IMG/VR virus record: IMGVR_UViG_3300046787_000408
Location: 62,001 to 126,000 of that record
DNA length: 64,000 bases
Direction: 5' to 3' (one strand)
Source: a virus
Below the pieces are notes generated by a model that saw only the letters and a list, made by a program, of their open reading frames with translations, was not told where the DNA came from and made no database searches. Positions within the stretch are counted from its first letter, which is position 1. Every line of letters starts with the position of its first letter. A program made the position numbers and the translations under genes. Shown here in pieces: positions 39,533 through 47,733 of this stretch.

Positions 39533-39563
39533 TTAATTTTAACGCACACAAAAGGAGCCAACC

Positions 39564-40580
39564 ATGAGTGCAATTCGAGTCCTTAACGGTAACTACCGCG
39601 GCTACACTGTTCAGAACACTGAGTTTGAACTGGTGTCAGGTTTTCAAACTGGCGCCAAAGGCAGTTATGTCACAGTAAAAAACAACGGACACTTCCCGCG
39701 CTTTGGTGACACTATCCGTATCCGTGTTGACAATATCGCAGACATCGTGTACACTAGCGGCATGAATACAGATACCACTCCAGTACAAGAACCCCTTGCA
39801 ACAGAAACAGACGAGCAAGCCATGGATCGTATCCGTGAGCGCTTTGACATCTTGCACGAAATGACAAAAGCCACAGTAACAGGCGACATCCGCGCCATGA
39901 TTGTGAGCGGCCCTCCAGGCGTGGGCAAGAGCTTTGGTGTTGAGCAAGAAATTGAAAAAGCCACAATGTTTGACAAGCTGGCAGGCAAGCGCTTGCGAGC
40001 AGAAGTTGTCAAAGGCTCAGCAACTCCTATCGGCCTGTACCAGACTCTTTACAAGTATAGCGACCCCAACTGCGTGGTTGTGTTTGACGACTGCGACAGC
40101 ATTTTGCTGGATGACGTTGCACTGAACTTGCTGAAAGGTGCCCTGGACTCAGGCAAGAAGCGCAAGATTTCTTGGTTGAGCGAATCCAGCTCACTGCGCC
40201 GTGAAGGCATCCCAGACAGTTTTGAATTCAAAGGCAGTGCTATCTTTATCACTAACTTGAAGTTTGACAAGATGAAGTCGCAGAAACTGCGGGATCACTT
40301 GGATGCATTGCAAAGCCGATGCCACTACTTGGACTTGACTCTGGACACCATGCGTGACAAGATCCTGCGTATCAAGCAAATTGCCAAAGACGGTGTATTG
40401 TTCGCAGACTATGACTTTGATGAGTGTGTACAGGACGACATCATTAACTTTATGAATGATAATCAGAATCGCTTGCGTGAAATGAGCCTGCGTATGGCAA
40501 TCAAGATTGCAGACTTGCGCAAGAGCTTTCCCAACAACTGGAAGCGCATGGCAGAAACAACTTGCATGAAGGCAGCATAA
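39564..40580 (+). CDS. AAA-type ATPase
   Basis: 338 residues. Residues 1-70 form a small beta-rich N-domain (VLNGNYRGYTVQNTEFELV...IRIRVDNIADIVYTSG). The ATPase domain has Walker A IVSGPPGVGKSFG near 113-125, Walker B CVVVFDDCDSI near 170-180 and sensor I IFITNLKF near 228. Single AAA domains of this kind occur in many aquatic phages and may remodel protein complexes or assist replication; no specific partner is visible. First gene of an early operon running to about 42276. Confidence 0.8.
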   Translation: MSAIRVLNGNYRGYTVQNTEFELVSGFQTGAKGSYVTVKNNGHFPRFGDTIRIRVDNIADIVYTSGMNTDTTPVQEPLATETDEQAMDRIRERFDILHEMTKATVTGDIRAMIVSGPPGVGKSFGVEQEIEKATMFDKLAGKRLRAEVVKGSATPIGLYQTLYKYSDPNCVVVFDDCDSILLDDVALNLLKGALDSGKKRKISWLSESSSLRREGIPDSFEFKGSAIFITNLKFDKMKSQKLRDHLDALQSRCHYLDLTLDTMRDKILRIKQIAKDGVLFADYDFDECVQDDIINFMNDNQNRLREMSLRMAIKIADLRKSFPNNWKRMAETTCMKAA

Positions 40581-40581
40581 T

Positions 40582-40764
40582 ATGACTTGGGTACTTGTAT
40601 TGTTCTTGCATGCTGGCATGCTGAGTGAAAAAGACAGCATGGCTCTGACCACAGTAACGGGCTTCAAGTCCGAAGTGGCTTGTCTAACAGCTGGTAAAGC
40701 CAGCCTGGACTTGGGCAAGCGCACCACCAAAGAAGTCAAGTTTGTTTGTTTGAAGCAGGAGTAA
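40582..40764 (+). CDS. Small hypothetical protein, 60 aa
   Basis: Starts MTWVLVLFLHAGMLSEKDSM: the first 15 residues are hydrophobic and could be a membrane anchor or signal. Two Cys in the C-terminal half (VACLTAGKASL, KFVCLKQE) could pair in the periplasm. Follows the ATPase gene by 1 nt. Confidence 0.65.
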   Translation: MTWVLVLFLHAGMLSEKDSMALTTVTGFKSEVACLTAGKASLDLGKRTTKEVKFVCLKQE

Positions 40765-40767
40765 ACC

Positions 40768-40947
40768 ATGCGTGAACTGGTTATTGATCGTCTCAAAAGC
40801 ATGATTGAAGTTGACCCAGAATATGGTATTCCTCGACACATTGATTGCGATGAGGAAGAGCACATTACTGATGTTGAAGAATTGAACACCATGACCGACC
40901 AGCAACTGTTGGAAGCGTTCGAAAGTTCAATTGGGTTTTGGGGCTGA
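40768..40947 (+). CDS. Small acidic hypothetical protein, 59 aa
   Basis: MRELVIDRLKSMIEVDPEYG start, then DEEEHITDVEELNTMTDQQLLEAFESS, helical and acidic. A tgaagcaggag ribosome binding site precedes it. Similar short proteins are frequent in T4-like early regions. Confidence 0.7.
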   Translation: MRELVIDRLKSMIEVDPEYGIPRHIDCDEEEHITDVEELNTMTDQQLLEAFESSIGFWG

Positions 40948-40948
40948 T

Positions 40949-41182
40949 ATGAAAGACATGCTGGGTCGTGAACTTGCAGTAGGTGACTTTGTGGTGTTCT
41001 ACTCCAACCTTTATCAAGTCACTGCCCTGGGTGCTCATGCAATCTCAGGACACGGCTATGCCAAGATCATGATTCATCCGCCCAGCAAAACATCCAAGCC
41101 TGCGCGAAAGTACAGCCGAGAAATGGTGCAAGTGCCGGCAGCAGATGTGACCTTGCACTTGTTGAAGAATGGTGGCGTGTGA
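40949..41182 (+). CDS. Small hypothetical protein, 77 aa, SH3-like
   Basis: From the ATG at 40949, 1 nt after the previous stop. MLGRELAVGDFVVFYSNLYQV is the usual opening of small beta-barrel (KOW/SH3-like) phage proteins (GREL.vGD.V.y), ending in VQVPAADVTLHLL. Function unknown. Confidence 0.72.
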   Translation: MKDMLGRELAVGDFVVFYSNLYQVTALGAHAISGHGYAKIMIHPPSKTSKPARKYSREMVQVPAADVTLHLLKNGGV

Positions 41183-41289
41183 TGGAATCAGATAAAGCCT
41201 TCTTTGGAACAGTACTTGCCATGATGGCTTTGTTGTTTGGCTATCCTGTTGCGGCATTTTTTATATTTTTGGTTGCGGTGATGTCATGA
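41182..41289 (+). CDS. Very small membrane protein, 35 aa
   Basis: MESDKAFFGTVLAMMALLFG followed by a second hydrophobic run; essentially one or two membrane segments. The start overlaps the previous stop and its own stop overlaps the next start. Real by position in a tightly packed operon, but too short for homology. Confidence 0.55.
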   Translation: MESDKAFFGTVLAMMALLFGYPVAAFFIFLVAVMS

Positions 41290-41438
41290 ATGCGTGGACA
41301 ATTGTTAACATCCTTTGTGCTTGGCTCTTATGGACCTGGGCCCAACGTGACTTTGAAAACGGTCACAACAAGACAGGCTGGTTTAATATCTTTTTCAGTG
41401 CTTGGAACGCGGCAGCAGCCGCTAATGCAATTCTTTAA
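41286..41438 (+). CDS. Very small Trp-rich protein, 50 aa
   Basis: MNAWTIVNILCAWLLWTWAQ start with a probable membrane segment, then RDFENGHNKTGWFN and an Ala-rich end. ATGA-type overlap with the previous gene. Possible envelope-located early protein. Confidence 0.55.
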   Translation: MNAWTIVNILCAWLLWTWAQRDFENGHNKTGWFNIFFSAWNAAAAANAIL

Positions 41439-41446
41439 GGAACATT

Positions 41447-41557
41447 ATGTTTGAAATTTGGGATGGTGATTTGTTTTTGTACTCAGTTGATACTCGTTAC
41501 GAAGCTGACGAAGCTGACGAAGCTGGCTTTACTGTGAAACAATCTGTTGCGGAATAA
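41447..41557 (+). CDS. Very small hypothetical protein, 36 aa
   Basis: MFEIWDGDLFLYSVDTRY then EADEADEAG: the GAAGCTGAC codon triplet is repeated in tandem. An aaggaac site precedes it. Low confidence because of its size. Confidence 0.5.
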   Translation: MFEIWDGDLFLYSVDTRYEADEADEAGFTVKQSVAE

Positions 41558-41558
41558 C

Positions 41559-41891
41559 ATGAGACCATTTTTATTGATTGCATTTGTGCGCTGGATCTTT
41601 AGCAAAGTGTTTTCCAGTGTAATTGAACTCAACGAAACATTCCGCGAACTCCTGCGAGAAACACCGTGGATTGCTGTGTTTGCCTGGATCACAGGAACGA
41701 TAATTTTTATGGCGGTTGTGTCATTGTTTGGTCTGAACTATGTGGACACTTCAGAACAGCTGGGACAGTTTCTCCTGGCACAAATATCTATCGCAGTGTT
41801 GTATCTTGCGGTGAATGGTGTTACAATAATGTACGAAGCATTCAAACGGGATCGTGAGGAACTGTTTAATGTGCTGAAAGACACAAAATGA
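41559..41891 (+). CDS. Small membrane protein with two transmembrane segments
   Basis: 110 residues from the ATG at 41559, 1 nt after the previous stop. A hydrophobic/basic N-terminus (MRPFLLIAFVRWIF), membrane segments around 47-65 (WIAVFAWITGTIIFMAVVSL) and 78-97, and a charged C-terminal tail (KRDREELFNVLKDTK). Early inner-membrane proteins can block superinfection; this is a guess. Confidence 0.65.
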   Translation: MRPFLLIAFVRWIFSKVFSSVIELNETFRELLRETPWIAVFAWITGTIIFMAVVSLFGLNYVDTSEQLGQFLLAQISIAVLYLAVNGVTIMYEAFKRDREELFNVLKDTK

Positions 41892-42052
41892 TTAGGCTTT
41901 GGGAGTTCCTGGTTCACGGGTGCTGGCATCAGTGGCGTGCCATGGAAAAGACCAAACTCGTAAGCAGTGCTAAAGATGAAATAGGCTATGGCATGCGTTA
42001 TACCTACCAATGTGGCAAATGCCATCGTATCAAAAAACAGGATGTAAAATGA
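41888..42052 (+). CDS. Small zinc-finger-like protein, 54 aa
   Basis: MIRLWEFLVHGCWHQWRAME, then YTYQCGKCHRIKKQ: a C-x-H and C-x-x-C-H arrangement that can bind one zinc ion. The layout (HGC.H.W....YQC..C) is common in small phage proteins. ATGA overlaps at both ends. Confidence 0.65.
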   Translation: MIRLWEFLVHGCWHQWRAMEKTKLVSSAKDEIGYGMRYTYQCGKCHRIKKQDVK

Positions 42053-42276
42053 CACAAACAATTTATGGATTAACATATGACTACGGTGACGGAAGTGCCG
42101 GAATGCGTTGGTATCGCAACAAAGCAATCGTTGACGCCAAACTAGATGAGGATGGCCCAGACTGGGATGAGATGATGTATGGCAACGAAGGTACACCTAG
42201 CATGGTCTTAACCTTCCCAGCAGATTTGGATCTTGAGAAGTGTGGCTTCTACTTTGACGATGAGGATGAAGACTAA
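42049..42276 (+). CDS. Small acidic hypothetical protein, 75 aa
   Basis: From the ATG at 42049, overlapping the previous stop; the frame is open further upstream only by reading into the previous gene. TQTIYGLTYDYGDGSAGMRW, then an acidic end (FYFDDEDED). Last gene of the early operon before two hairpins. Confidence 0.68.
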   Translation: MTQTIYGLTYDYGDGSAGMRWYRNKAIVDAKLDEDGPDWDEMMYGNEGTPSMVLTFPADLDLEKCGFYFDDEDED

Positions 42277-42298
42277 CTTGCGTTAACTACAGTTTTTT

Positions 42299-42329
42299 CC
42301 TGGGCAACAACGGTTGGCTCCGGCCCAGG
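42299..42329 (+). terminator. Hairpin (first of two) after the early operon
   Basis: Stem CCTGGGC / GCCCAGG with a 17-nt loop followed by CTTTA. A weak T tail, but it lies just before a stronger terminator. Confidence 0.45.
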
Positions 42330-42337
42330 CTTTACAA

Positions 42338-42368
42338 CAGGTACCCTTAAAACGGTACCTGTTTTTTT
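42338..42368 (+). terminator. Strong rho-independent terminator
   Basis: Stem CAGGTACC / GGTACCTG, 8-nt loop, seven T. It ends the early operon; the last two T are part of the next promoter's -35. Confidence 0.85.
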
Positions 42369-42395
42369 GACTTGAGGTTCGCAACAATATATACT
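42367..42395 (+). promoter_or_regulatory. Sigma70-type promoter before the uvsW operon
   Basis: TTGACT-N17-TATACT, overlapping the T tract of the terminator; 6 nt before the ATG at 42402. Confidence 0.65.
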
Positions 42396-42401
42396 ACAGT
42401 T

Positions 42402-43268
42402 ATGAGCATTCTGTATATCCAACTTGAAGATCTAACACTACAGTTTCGTGTGCTGGCCACTCCTGTAGCAGAGCTATGGCAGGAGCGAATGAGCCAACGT
42501 CATGCTTGGCCTTTGGATCATCCCAAACGTTTTTATGGATTTGACAGTGCCAAAATTGAAGCAGATCGTGCAATTTCTGAGATCAATCGCTGTGTGAGCA
42601 CAATCAACCAGTACCAGCAAATTATTGACCGTGGCGTAACAGATGTGCATGATCAAGACACGTTGAATTATCTGCACAACATATTTGAACGCTATCACGG
42701 TTTGTTGGATCAGCAGAACAATGAATACTGGGTCTCTGCTCCGGAGCAGGTTCGTGTGGCACTAGCAGAACTCAACTTGGCTGTGCATAGATGTGAGACT
42801 GCACAATCAGCACCAAACCCCAGGATGGTCTGCACCTGGTACGGACAACCCAAACAGTACACTTTGCCGCTGACAATGCAACAGCAATATGGCACCACAA
42901 GTCCGCCCTGGGGCAGCGTTTGCTTGAACTACTGCGAAATAGGCAAAACACTAGAAGACCTGGCTCGTGACAACGATCACTATATTGGTGATGATGCGTT
43001 TCGGCCATTTTCTCATTACAGTAGTGACTTTGTAGTGAGATTCTTTGAACACTTGCCACAAACACTTGACAACCTCCGTGCAAATATGCAACAATACTAC
43101 AATACGCACCAAGAGTTTTTTCACAAGCGTGGGTTTGCATCTTTTGATGACACCCGACTACAACCATTGCGGTTCCCAGTAGCACAATTAATAGAGACTA
43201 TGCCAAGAGCTCGATTGTTACAGGAGATAGCAGCCAGACAACAAGTGAGCAGTATACAAATACAATGA
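42402..43268 (+). CDS. Conserved hypothetical protein before uvsW
   Basis: 288 residues from the ATG at 42402, since the promoter covers the upstream part of the frame. Helical, with YGFDSAKIEADRAISEINRC and VRVALAELNLAVHRCETA; a middle GKTLEDLARDNDHYIGDD. No known motif. It overlaps uvsW by 4 nt, so a link to recombination or replication is likely. Confidence 0.75.
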   Translation: MSILYIQLEDLTLQFRVLATPVAELWQERMSQRHAWPLDHPKRFYGFDSAKIEADRAISEINRCVSTINQYQQIIDRGVTDVHDQDTLNYLHNIFERYHGLLDQQNNEYWVSAPEQVRVALAELNLAVHRCETAQSAPNPRMVCTWYGQPKQYTLPLTMQQQYGTTSPPWGSVCLNYCEIGKTLEDLARDNDHYIGDDAFRPFSHYSSDFVVRFFEHLPQTLDNLRANMQQYYNTHQEFFHKRGFASFDDTRLQPLRFPVAQLIETMPRARLLQEIAARQQVSSIQIQ

Positions 43269-44734
43269 AACAAGCAACCATAGTAATCAAAGACGAAGTA
43301 AACATCAAGATAGAGGGCCTGGATCTTGACTGTCGCAAAAAATTAGTAAACACCTTCAAGTACGAAATACCCGGTGCACGATATCAACCTGCTGTGAGAT
43401 TGGGTAGGTGGGATGGTAAAGTGGCATACTTTCAACTGGGCGGATCCAGCTATATCAACCTGTTACCTGAGATACTGCCTATACTGGAACAGTATGACTA
43501 TGATGTTGATCTAGATGATCAGCGTGACTACCAAACTGTTTTTGAGTTCACACAAATACGTGAAGACTCATTCTCTCACAAGGTATGGCCCAAAGGACAT
43601 CCTGTGGCTGGCCAACCAGTAATGTTGCGAGACTATCAAGTCAAGATTGTAAACGACTATTTGAGCAATCCGCAGTGCATACAAGAAGTGGCCACAGGTG
43701 CAGGCAAAACATTAATGACTGCTGCCTTGAGTCTTAGTGTAGAACAATATGGCCGCACTATTGTGATTGTGCCCAACAAGGACCTGGTACGACAAACCGA
43801 AGCTGACTATATAAATCTAGGTCTAGACGTAGGCGTATACTTTGGAGACCGCAAAGAGAAAGGTCGTACTCACACCATTTGCACTTGGCAAAGTCTCAAC
43901 GTGCTATTAAAAAACACACAAGCTGGTACTGGAGACTTTACAATACACGAGTTTATTGAAGACGTGGTATGTGTAATTGTAGACGAAGTACACATGGCCA
44001 AAGCTGATGCACTCAAGACTCTGCTGTCAGGTGTAATGAGTCGTATCCCTATTCGTTGGGGACTCACTGGTACGGTGCCAAAAGAACCATATGAGTTCAA
44101 GAGCTTGTTGGTAAGCTTGGGACCAGTGATTAGTCATCTTAGTGCTAGTGAACTACAAGATCGCGGGGTACTGGCCAACTGTCACGTGAACATTGTGCAG
44201 TTGATAGATCATGTGGAGTACAAAGAATACCAAAGCGAGCTTAAATATTTGCTGGAAGAGTCGGGCAGGCTTGATGCAATGTCTGGGTTGATCAAAACTA
44301 TCAACGAAACAGGCAACACTCTTGTGTTGGTAGATCGAGTGGCTGCTGGTCATGCCTTGGTTGAACGGCTGGGTGACAAAGCAGTATTTGTGAGTGGTGC
44401 TACTAAATCCAAAGACCGACAAAACGAATATGCTGAAGTTGCAGATGCAACAGACAAAATCATTGTGGCCACTTATGGTGTGGCTGCTGTGGGTATCAAC
44501 ATACCTCGTATTTTTAATCTGGTACTTGTGGAGCCTGGCAAAAGCTTTGTTCGAGTCATTCAAAGTATTGGACGCGGCATTCGCAAAGCTGAAGACAAAG
44601 ATCATGTGCAAATCTGGGACATAACTTCCACATGCAAATTTGCCAAGCGTCATTTGACCAAGCGCAAGCAGTTTTACAAAGATGCTAACTATCCTTTCAC
44701 AGCAGAAAAGCTGGACTGGATGAAAATTGCTTGA
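43265..44734 (+). CDS. uvsW: UvsW RNA-DNA and DNA helicase
   Basis: 489 residues (T4 UvsW 503). The N-terminal 85 residues form the family's DNA-binding domain (KYEIPGARYQPAVRLGRWDGKV). Superfamily 2 motifs: Q-like LRDYQVKIV, I ATGAGKTL near 142, II VDEVHMAKADA near 240 (DEVH form), III GLTGTV near 264, V and VI at YGVAAVGINIP and RVIQSIGRGIRK near 432. It unwinds branched DNA and R-loops, moving replication from origin to recombination mode. Confidence 0.94.
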   Translation: MKQATIVIKDEVNIKIEGLDLDCRKKLVNTFKYEIPGARYQPAVRLGRWDGKVAYFQLGGSSYINLLPEILPILEQYDYDVDLDDQRDYQTVFEFTQIREDSFSHKVWPKGHPVAGQPVMLRDYQVKIVNDYLSNPQCIQEVATGAGKTLMTAALSLSVEQYGRTIVIVPNKDLVRQTEADYINLGLDVGVYFGDRKEKGRTHTICTWQSLNVLLKNTQAGTGDFTIHEFIEDVVCVIVDEVHMAKADALKTLLSGVMSRIPIRWGLTGTVPKEPYEFKSLLVSLGPVISHLSASELQDRGVLANCHVNIVQLIDHVEYKEYQSELKYLLEESGRLDAMSGLIKTINETGNTLVLVDRVAAGHALVERLGDKAVFVSGATKSKDRQNEYAEVADATDKIIVATYGVAAVGINIPRIFNLVLVEPGKSFVRVIQSIGRGIRKAEDKDHVQIWDITSTCKFAKRHLTKRKQFYKDANYPFTAEKLDWMKIA

Positions 44735-44759
44735 CATTACCTACTAATACCTGTACACT
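44731..44759 (+). promoter_or_regulatory. Sigma70-type promoter
   Basis: TTGACA-N17-TACACT, with the -35 starting over the uvsW stop codon; 6 nt before the ATG at 44766. Confidence 0.6.
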
Positions 44760-44765
44760 TAACAC

Positions 44766-45269
44766 ATGCGAATTCTAACACTTGACCAAAACACCGCTTA
44801 TGACCTTGATCATCTTCCTGAAGAAGTAGATGACATGCGTTTTGCTATTCTAGATAACTCGGACCCCAAAGATCCTGACTATCAGTTTATACCACTTATC
44901 TTTCTAGAAAGTTTCAACAGTCCTGCTCTAGTATTGCGCATTGGCAAAAACACAATTCGAATGCCCATGGACTGGCAAATCTTGATTGGCGAACCTGAAG
45001 TAGGTGATCTTGAAGTGTTACCGTTAACATCAATTAACGATCGAGGATTCAAAGTATTTCAATTCAACCCACTCAGTAGCTTTAGGCCCAGTTTTCCTGA
45101 CATTGAAATCTTGGATGTTTATCATGAAGTTTCGTGGTATGCTCCCAAGCTCAAGAATGGGCAAATGCTGGCTGTGCCTTTGAGTGATGAAGCTGAACCT
45201 GACTGTGTGTATTTTGTAAAAGATGTTAGTCGCAACTGCGAGATCGTGGATTACAACAAGGCGTGGTAA
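44766..45269 (+). CDS. Conserved hypothetical protein after uvsW
   Basis: 167 residues. MRILTLDQNTAYDLDHLPEEVDD start and a mostly beta-rich body (QILIGEPEVGDLEVLPLTSI, YFVKDVSRNCEIVDYNKAW). I recall related proteins beside uvsW in cyanophages without a function. It has its own promoter and is close to the next gene. Confidence 0.75.
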   Translation: MRILTLDQNTAYDLDHLPEEVDDMRFAILDNSDPKDPDYQFIPLIFLESFNSPALVLRIGKNTIRMPMDWQILIGEPEVGDLEVLPLTSINDRGFKVFQFNPLSSFRPSFPDIEILDVYHEVSWYAPKLKNGQMLAVPLSDEAEPDCVYFVKDVSRNCEIVDYNKAW

Positions 45270-45271
45270 TC

Positions 45272-45529
45272 ATGGGCGATCTAACTCCTGGTGCCACTTA
45301 CATATATGAACGAGTTGGAGACACTGTGTTTAGACGAGAACCAGGATCTTTAGAGCGCGAAGTAGTAGGGTACGATCATCGTACCTCAGATGGTAGGCCC
45401 TTGCACGAACATATTATGGATGCCAAGATGTGGGGTGAGATTAGACGTGCAGCACCTTCGAACCCTGCTTTACAAGATGCCCTGGACCGTGTTATAATGA
45501 TATATCAACTGAGCCGAACCAATGAGTGA
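45272..45529 (+). CDS. Small conserved hypothetical protein, 85 aa
   Basis: From the ATG at 45272 (MGDLTPGATYIYERVGDTV), 2 nt after the previous stop; an upstream ATG at 45263 overlaps the earlier gene. The PGATYIYER opening and the end AAPSNPALQDALDRVIMIYQLS (a helix) look conserved in T4-like aquatic phages from memory. Function unknown. Confidence 0.72.
   Translation: MGDLTPGATYIYERVGDTVFRREPGSLEREVVGYDHRTSDGRPLHEHIMDAKMWGEIRRAAPSNPALQDALDRVIMIYQLSRTNE
45470..45498 (+). promoter_or_regulatory. Possible internal sigma70-type promoter before the gp62-like gene
   Basis: TTACAA-N17-TATAAT with TGT before the -10, inside the coding end of the previous gene. Confidence 0.4.
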
Positions 45530-45968
45530 TAAACTAAACATTGCCAACGAGATGCGAGTGTTTGACCGCAAGGACAGAACATTCTATGACAATCTAACAC
45601 CCGAAGAGCGCAAGAAGTTCAGCAACTTTCTAATGTTGCGTTGGGGCAGTTCAGTTGAAGGTTCTCGAGACCTACAAGAGTTTTATGTGATCAGTTGCAA
45701 TGAACGTTTCAACAAACACTTTTTTGATCTAGGAAAACATCCTAAATTGCAATGGCTGTTGGCCACAACAGTAAGTCCAGACATGGGAACACCGCGCCAC
45801 CCCTGGATTGCACCCAAGAAAAAAGAGCCCGGCGCAAGCTCGTTCAAGAAACAACTGAGTGAGTTGTTTCCACACTTGAAAAATGATGAAATTGATTTGT
45901 TGGCAGCAATCACTACCAAAAAAGAACTAGATGCATACATTCGTCAGCATGGCAACGACCCCAAGTAA
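45522..45968 (+). CDS. gp62-like clamp loader small subunit (tentative)
   Basis: 148 residues (T4 gp62 is 187). KFSNFLMLRWGSSV, then NKHFFDLGKHPKLQWLLATT and SPDMGTPRHPWI, resemble gp62's KFMVENALSQ... and [21 protein letters not shown]. The C-terminal LKNDEIDLLAAITTKKELDAYIR is a short helical tail. gp62 with gp44 opens the gp45 clamp. gp44 and gp45 are not in this window, and the similarity is from memory, so the call is moderate. Confidence 0.5.
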   Translation: MSDKLNIANEMRVFDRKDRTFYDNLTPEERKKFSNFLMLRWGSSVEGSRDLQEFYVISCNERFNKHFFDLGKHPKLQWLLATTVSPDMGTPRHPWIAPKKKEPGASSFKKQLSELFPHLKNDEIDLLAAITTKKELDAYIRQHGNDPK

Positions 45969-46638
45969 ATTCAGCTGTGACTTTTGCAACAAGACCTTTG
46001 CTAAGGAAACTAGTATAGCAGTTCACATGTGTGAGGCCAAGCGCCGTCATCAAGAGCAGAACGAGCCTGGTGTAAGACTGGGCTTTCAAGCCTACGTGAA
46101 GTTCTATGCAACAGTACAACGATCAGCCAAGACCAAGACATTTGAAGACTTTGCTGGCAGCGCATATTACAAAGCATTTGTAAAGTTTGGACGATACTGT
46201 GTAGATACTCGCACAATCAATCCTGGTCAGTTCATGACATGGTTGTTGAAGCACAACAAAAAGATTGACTACTGGTGTTCAGACAGAGTGTACACAGAAT
46301 ACTTGTTGGACTATCTCAAGGTAGAAGCTGTGGAAGATGCACTGGCACGAGCTATTGAGTACAGTATGACCTGGGCAGAAAACACTCAAGCATCTCCACA
46401 TGATTGTTTGCGTTACGGCAATGTGCATGCTTTGTGCTATGCTATATCGTCTGGCAGACTAAGTCCGTGGACCATATACTGTAGTGATTCAGGACAGAAG
46501 TTTCTCAGCAACTTGGATGCAGCGCAGGTCAGTTTGATCTGGCCCTATATTGATTCAGACGTATGGCTAAAAAAGCTACAGCAGAATCCTGATGATCAGG
46601 CATATGCTAGAACAATTTTAACTCAAGCAGGATGGTAA
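45949..46638 (+). CDS. Conserved hypothetical with N-terminal C2H2-like zinc finger
   Basis: 229 residues from MATTPSKFSCDFCNK at 45949, overlapping the gp62-like gene by 20 nt. FSCDFCNKTFAKETSIAVHMCEAKRRH is a C-x-x-C...H...(C/H)-type finger near residues 9-34. A helical body follows with RYCVDTRTINPGQFMTWLLKHNKKIDYW and TIYCSDSGQKFLSNLD. The finger suggests nucleic-acid contact. Position between gp62-like and helicase genes hints at a replication role. Confidence 0.72.
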   Translation: MATTPSKFSCDFCNKTFAKETSIAVHMCEAKRRHQEQNEPGVRLGFQAYVKFYATVQRSAKTKTFEDFAGSAYYKAFVKFGRYCVDTRTINPGQFMTWLLKHNKKIDYWCSDRVYTEYLLDYLKVEAVEDALARAIEYSMTWAENTQASPHDCLRYGNVHALCYAISSGRLSPWTIYCSDSGQKFLSNLDAAQVSLIWPYIDSDVWLKKLQQNPDDQAYARTILTQAGW

Positions 46639-46639
46639 C

Positions 46640-46987
46640 ATGATTAGAAGTATCACAGGCGGAAACGGCATAACGGTTTCAGGCAGCGTGTACAGCGCCC
46701 CTTATATCGACAACTCACGAGCCAGTGCTGGCATGGTGCGGTACAACAGCGGCAACGTTGAAGTATATGATGGTAGCTCCTGGGTGACCATGCAATCTGG
46801 CTACCCTACCATTGAACTGGATGGAGTAACACAAGAAGCAATACAATGGGTAAAACGAAAAATGATTGAAGAAAAGCGCATGCTTGAGCTGGCCAAAACT
46901 CATCCCGCAGTGGCAGATGCATTGGCAGCACAACAACGAGCCGAGGAAGCAGTGCGCATTGCAGTGGCCCTGTGTGACGTGCAATGA
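46640..46987 (+). CDS. Small hypothetical structural-type protein
   Basis: 115 residues. The N-terminus (SITGGNGITVSGSVYSAPYID, GMVRYNSGNVEVYDGSSWVTM) is like the repeat found in phage fibre/structural proteins (RYNxxxxxxEVYDGxxW), and the C-terminus is a helix (VKRKMIEEKRMLELAKTHPAV). Likely a minor virion protein, although it lies inside the replication block. 4-nt overlap with the next gene. Confidence 0.72.
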   Translation: MIRSITGGNGITVSGSVYSAPYIDNSRASAGMVRYNSGNVEVYDGSSWVTMQSGYPTIELDGVTQEAIQWVKRKMIEEKRMLELAKTHPAVADALAAQQRAEEAVRIAVALCDVQ

Positions 46988-47733
46988 ATGATCATCCATT
47001 GATCTACTGTAACGGAGATAGTTACAGTGATGAGAATTACCACACTTCTCTTGTGGGCAAAACATACGCTCACGTGCTAGGGGAACACTTAAATGGTTTT
47101 GTAATCAACAATGCACTACGAGGTAGTTGTAATCGCCGCATAATTAGAACCTCAGTGCATGATTTAATACAACAACGACAACAAAACCCTGAACAAAGAA
47201 TTATTGCATTAATTGGGTTGTCTTTTGAAATAAGGTCAGAACTTTGGATTGAAAATGCAACCCCCAAGTCAGCACAAGAATCAAATTTTCAAACACATAC
47301 ATTTGCTGACAAAGACAACTGGCGTGACCTGCTGCTAGCAGGAAAAAAGATGTTTGATAAAGAGAACAAATTCCTTGACAAATATAACCAAGGTCGTGCA
47401 TACTACTACAGTCCGTACGCTGAGAGAGCAAATCTTTTGTGCGATTGTGTGATGTTCCAAGCACTAATGAAAGATTTAAACATCGAATTCTTGATGTTTC
47501 AATCGCCACAAGCTGAACAGTTAGAAAATGAATATCTTGTTGATTTTTTTAAATCACAGCTGGACAACAACTGCTTTATTGACTTTGAATCATTTGGGTT
47601 TGTGGATTGGTGTCACGAACAAGGATTTGTTCCGTTAGATTTCCTAGATCGCCCCAACATTGGACACCCTACTGCTCAAGCCCATCGTGCATTTGCAGAA
47701 CAGATTGTTATACCCTACTTTGGTAAATTATGA
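46984..47733 (+). CDS. SGNH hydrolase-like protein (second)
   Basis: 249 residues. LIYCNGDSYSDENYH near residues 6-20 carries the GDS nucleophile block; ALRGSCNRRI near 45 fits block II; RPNIGHPTAQAHRAFAEQIV near 225-240 supplies the catalytic His with a preceding acidic residue. It shares this layout with the SGNH gene at 20759 but little sequence. More AT-rich than its neighbours. Esterase/deacetylase activity on a glycan is likely. Confidence 0.68.
   Translation: MNDHPLIYCNGDSYSDENYHTSLVGKTYAHVLGEHLNGFVINNALRGSCNRRIIRTSVHDLIQQRQQNPEQRIIALIGLSFEIRSELWIENATPKSAQESNFQTHTFADKDNWRDLLLAGKKMFDKENKFLDKYNQGRAYYYSPYAERANLLCDCVMFQALMKDLNIEFLMFQSPQAEQLENEYLVDFFKSQLDNNCFIDFESFGFVDWCHEQGFVPLDFLDRPNIGHPTAQAHRAFAEQIVIPYFGKL

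Noticed and set aside
45931-46638. Start of the zinc-finger gene at 45931
   Set aside because: The ATG at 45949 gives a shorter overlap and a natural N-terminus; the upstream six codons add nothing.
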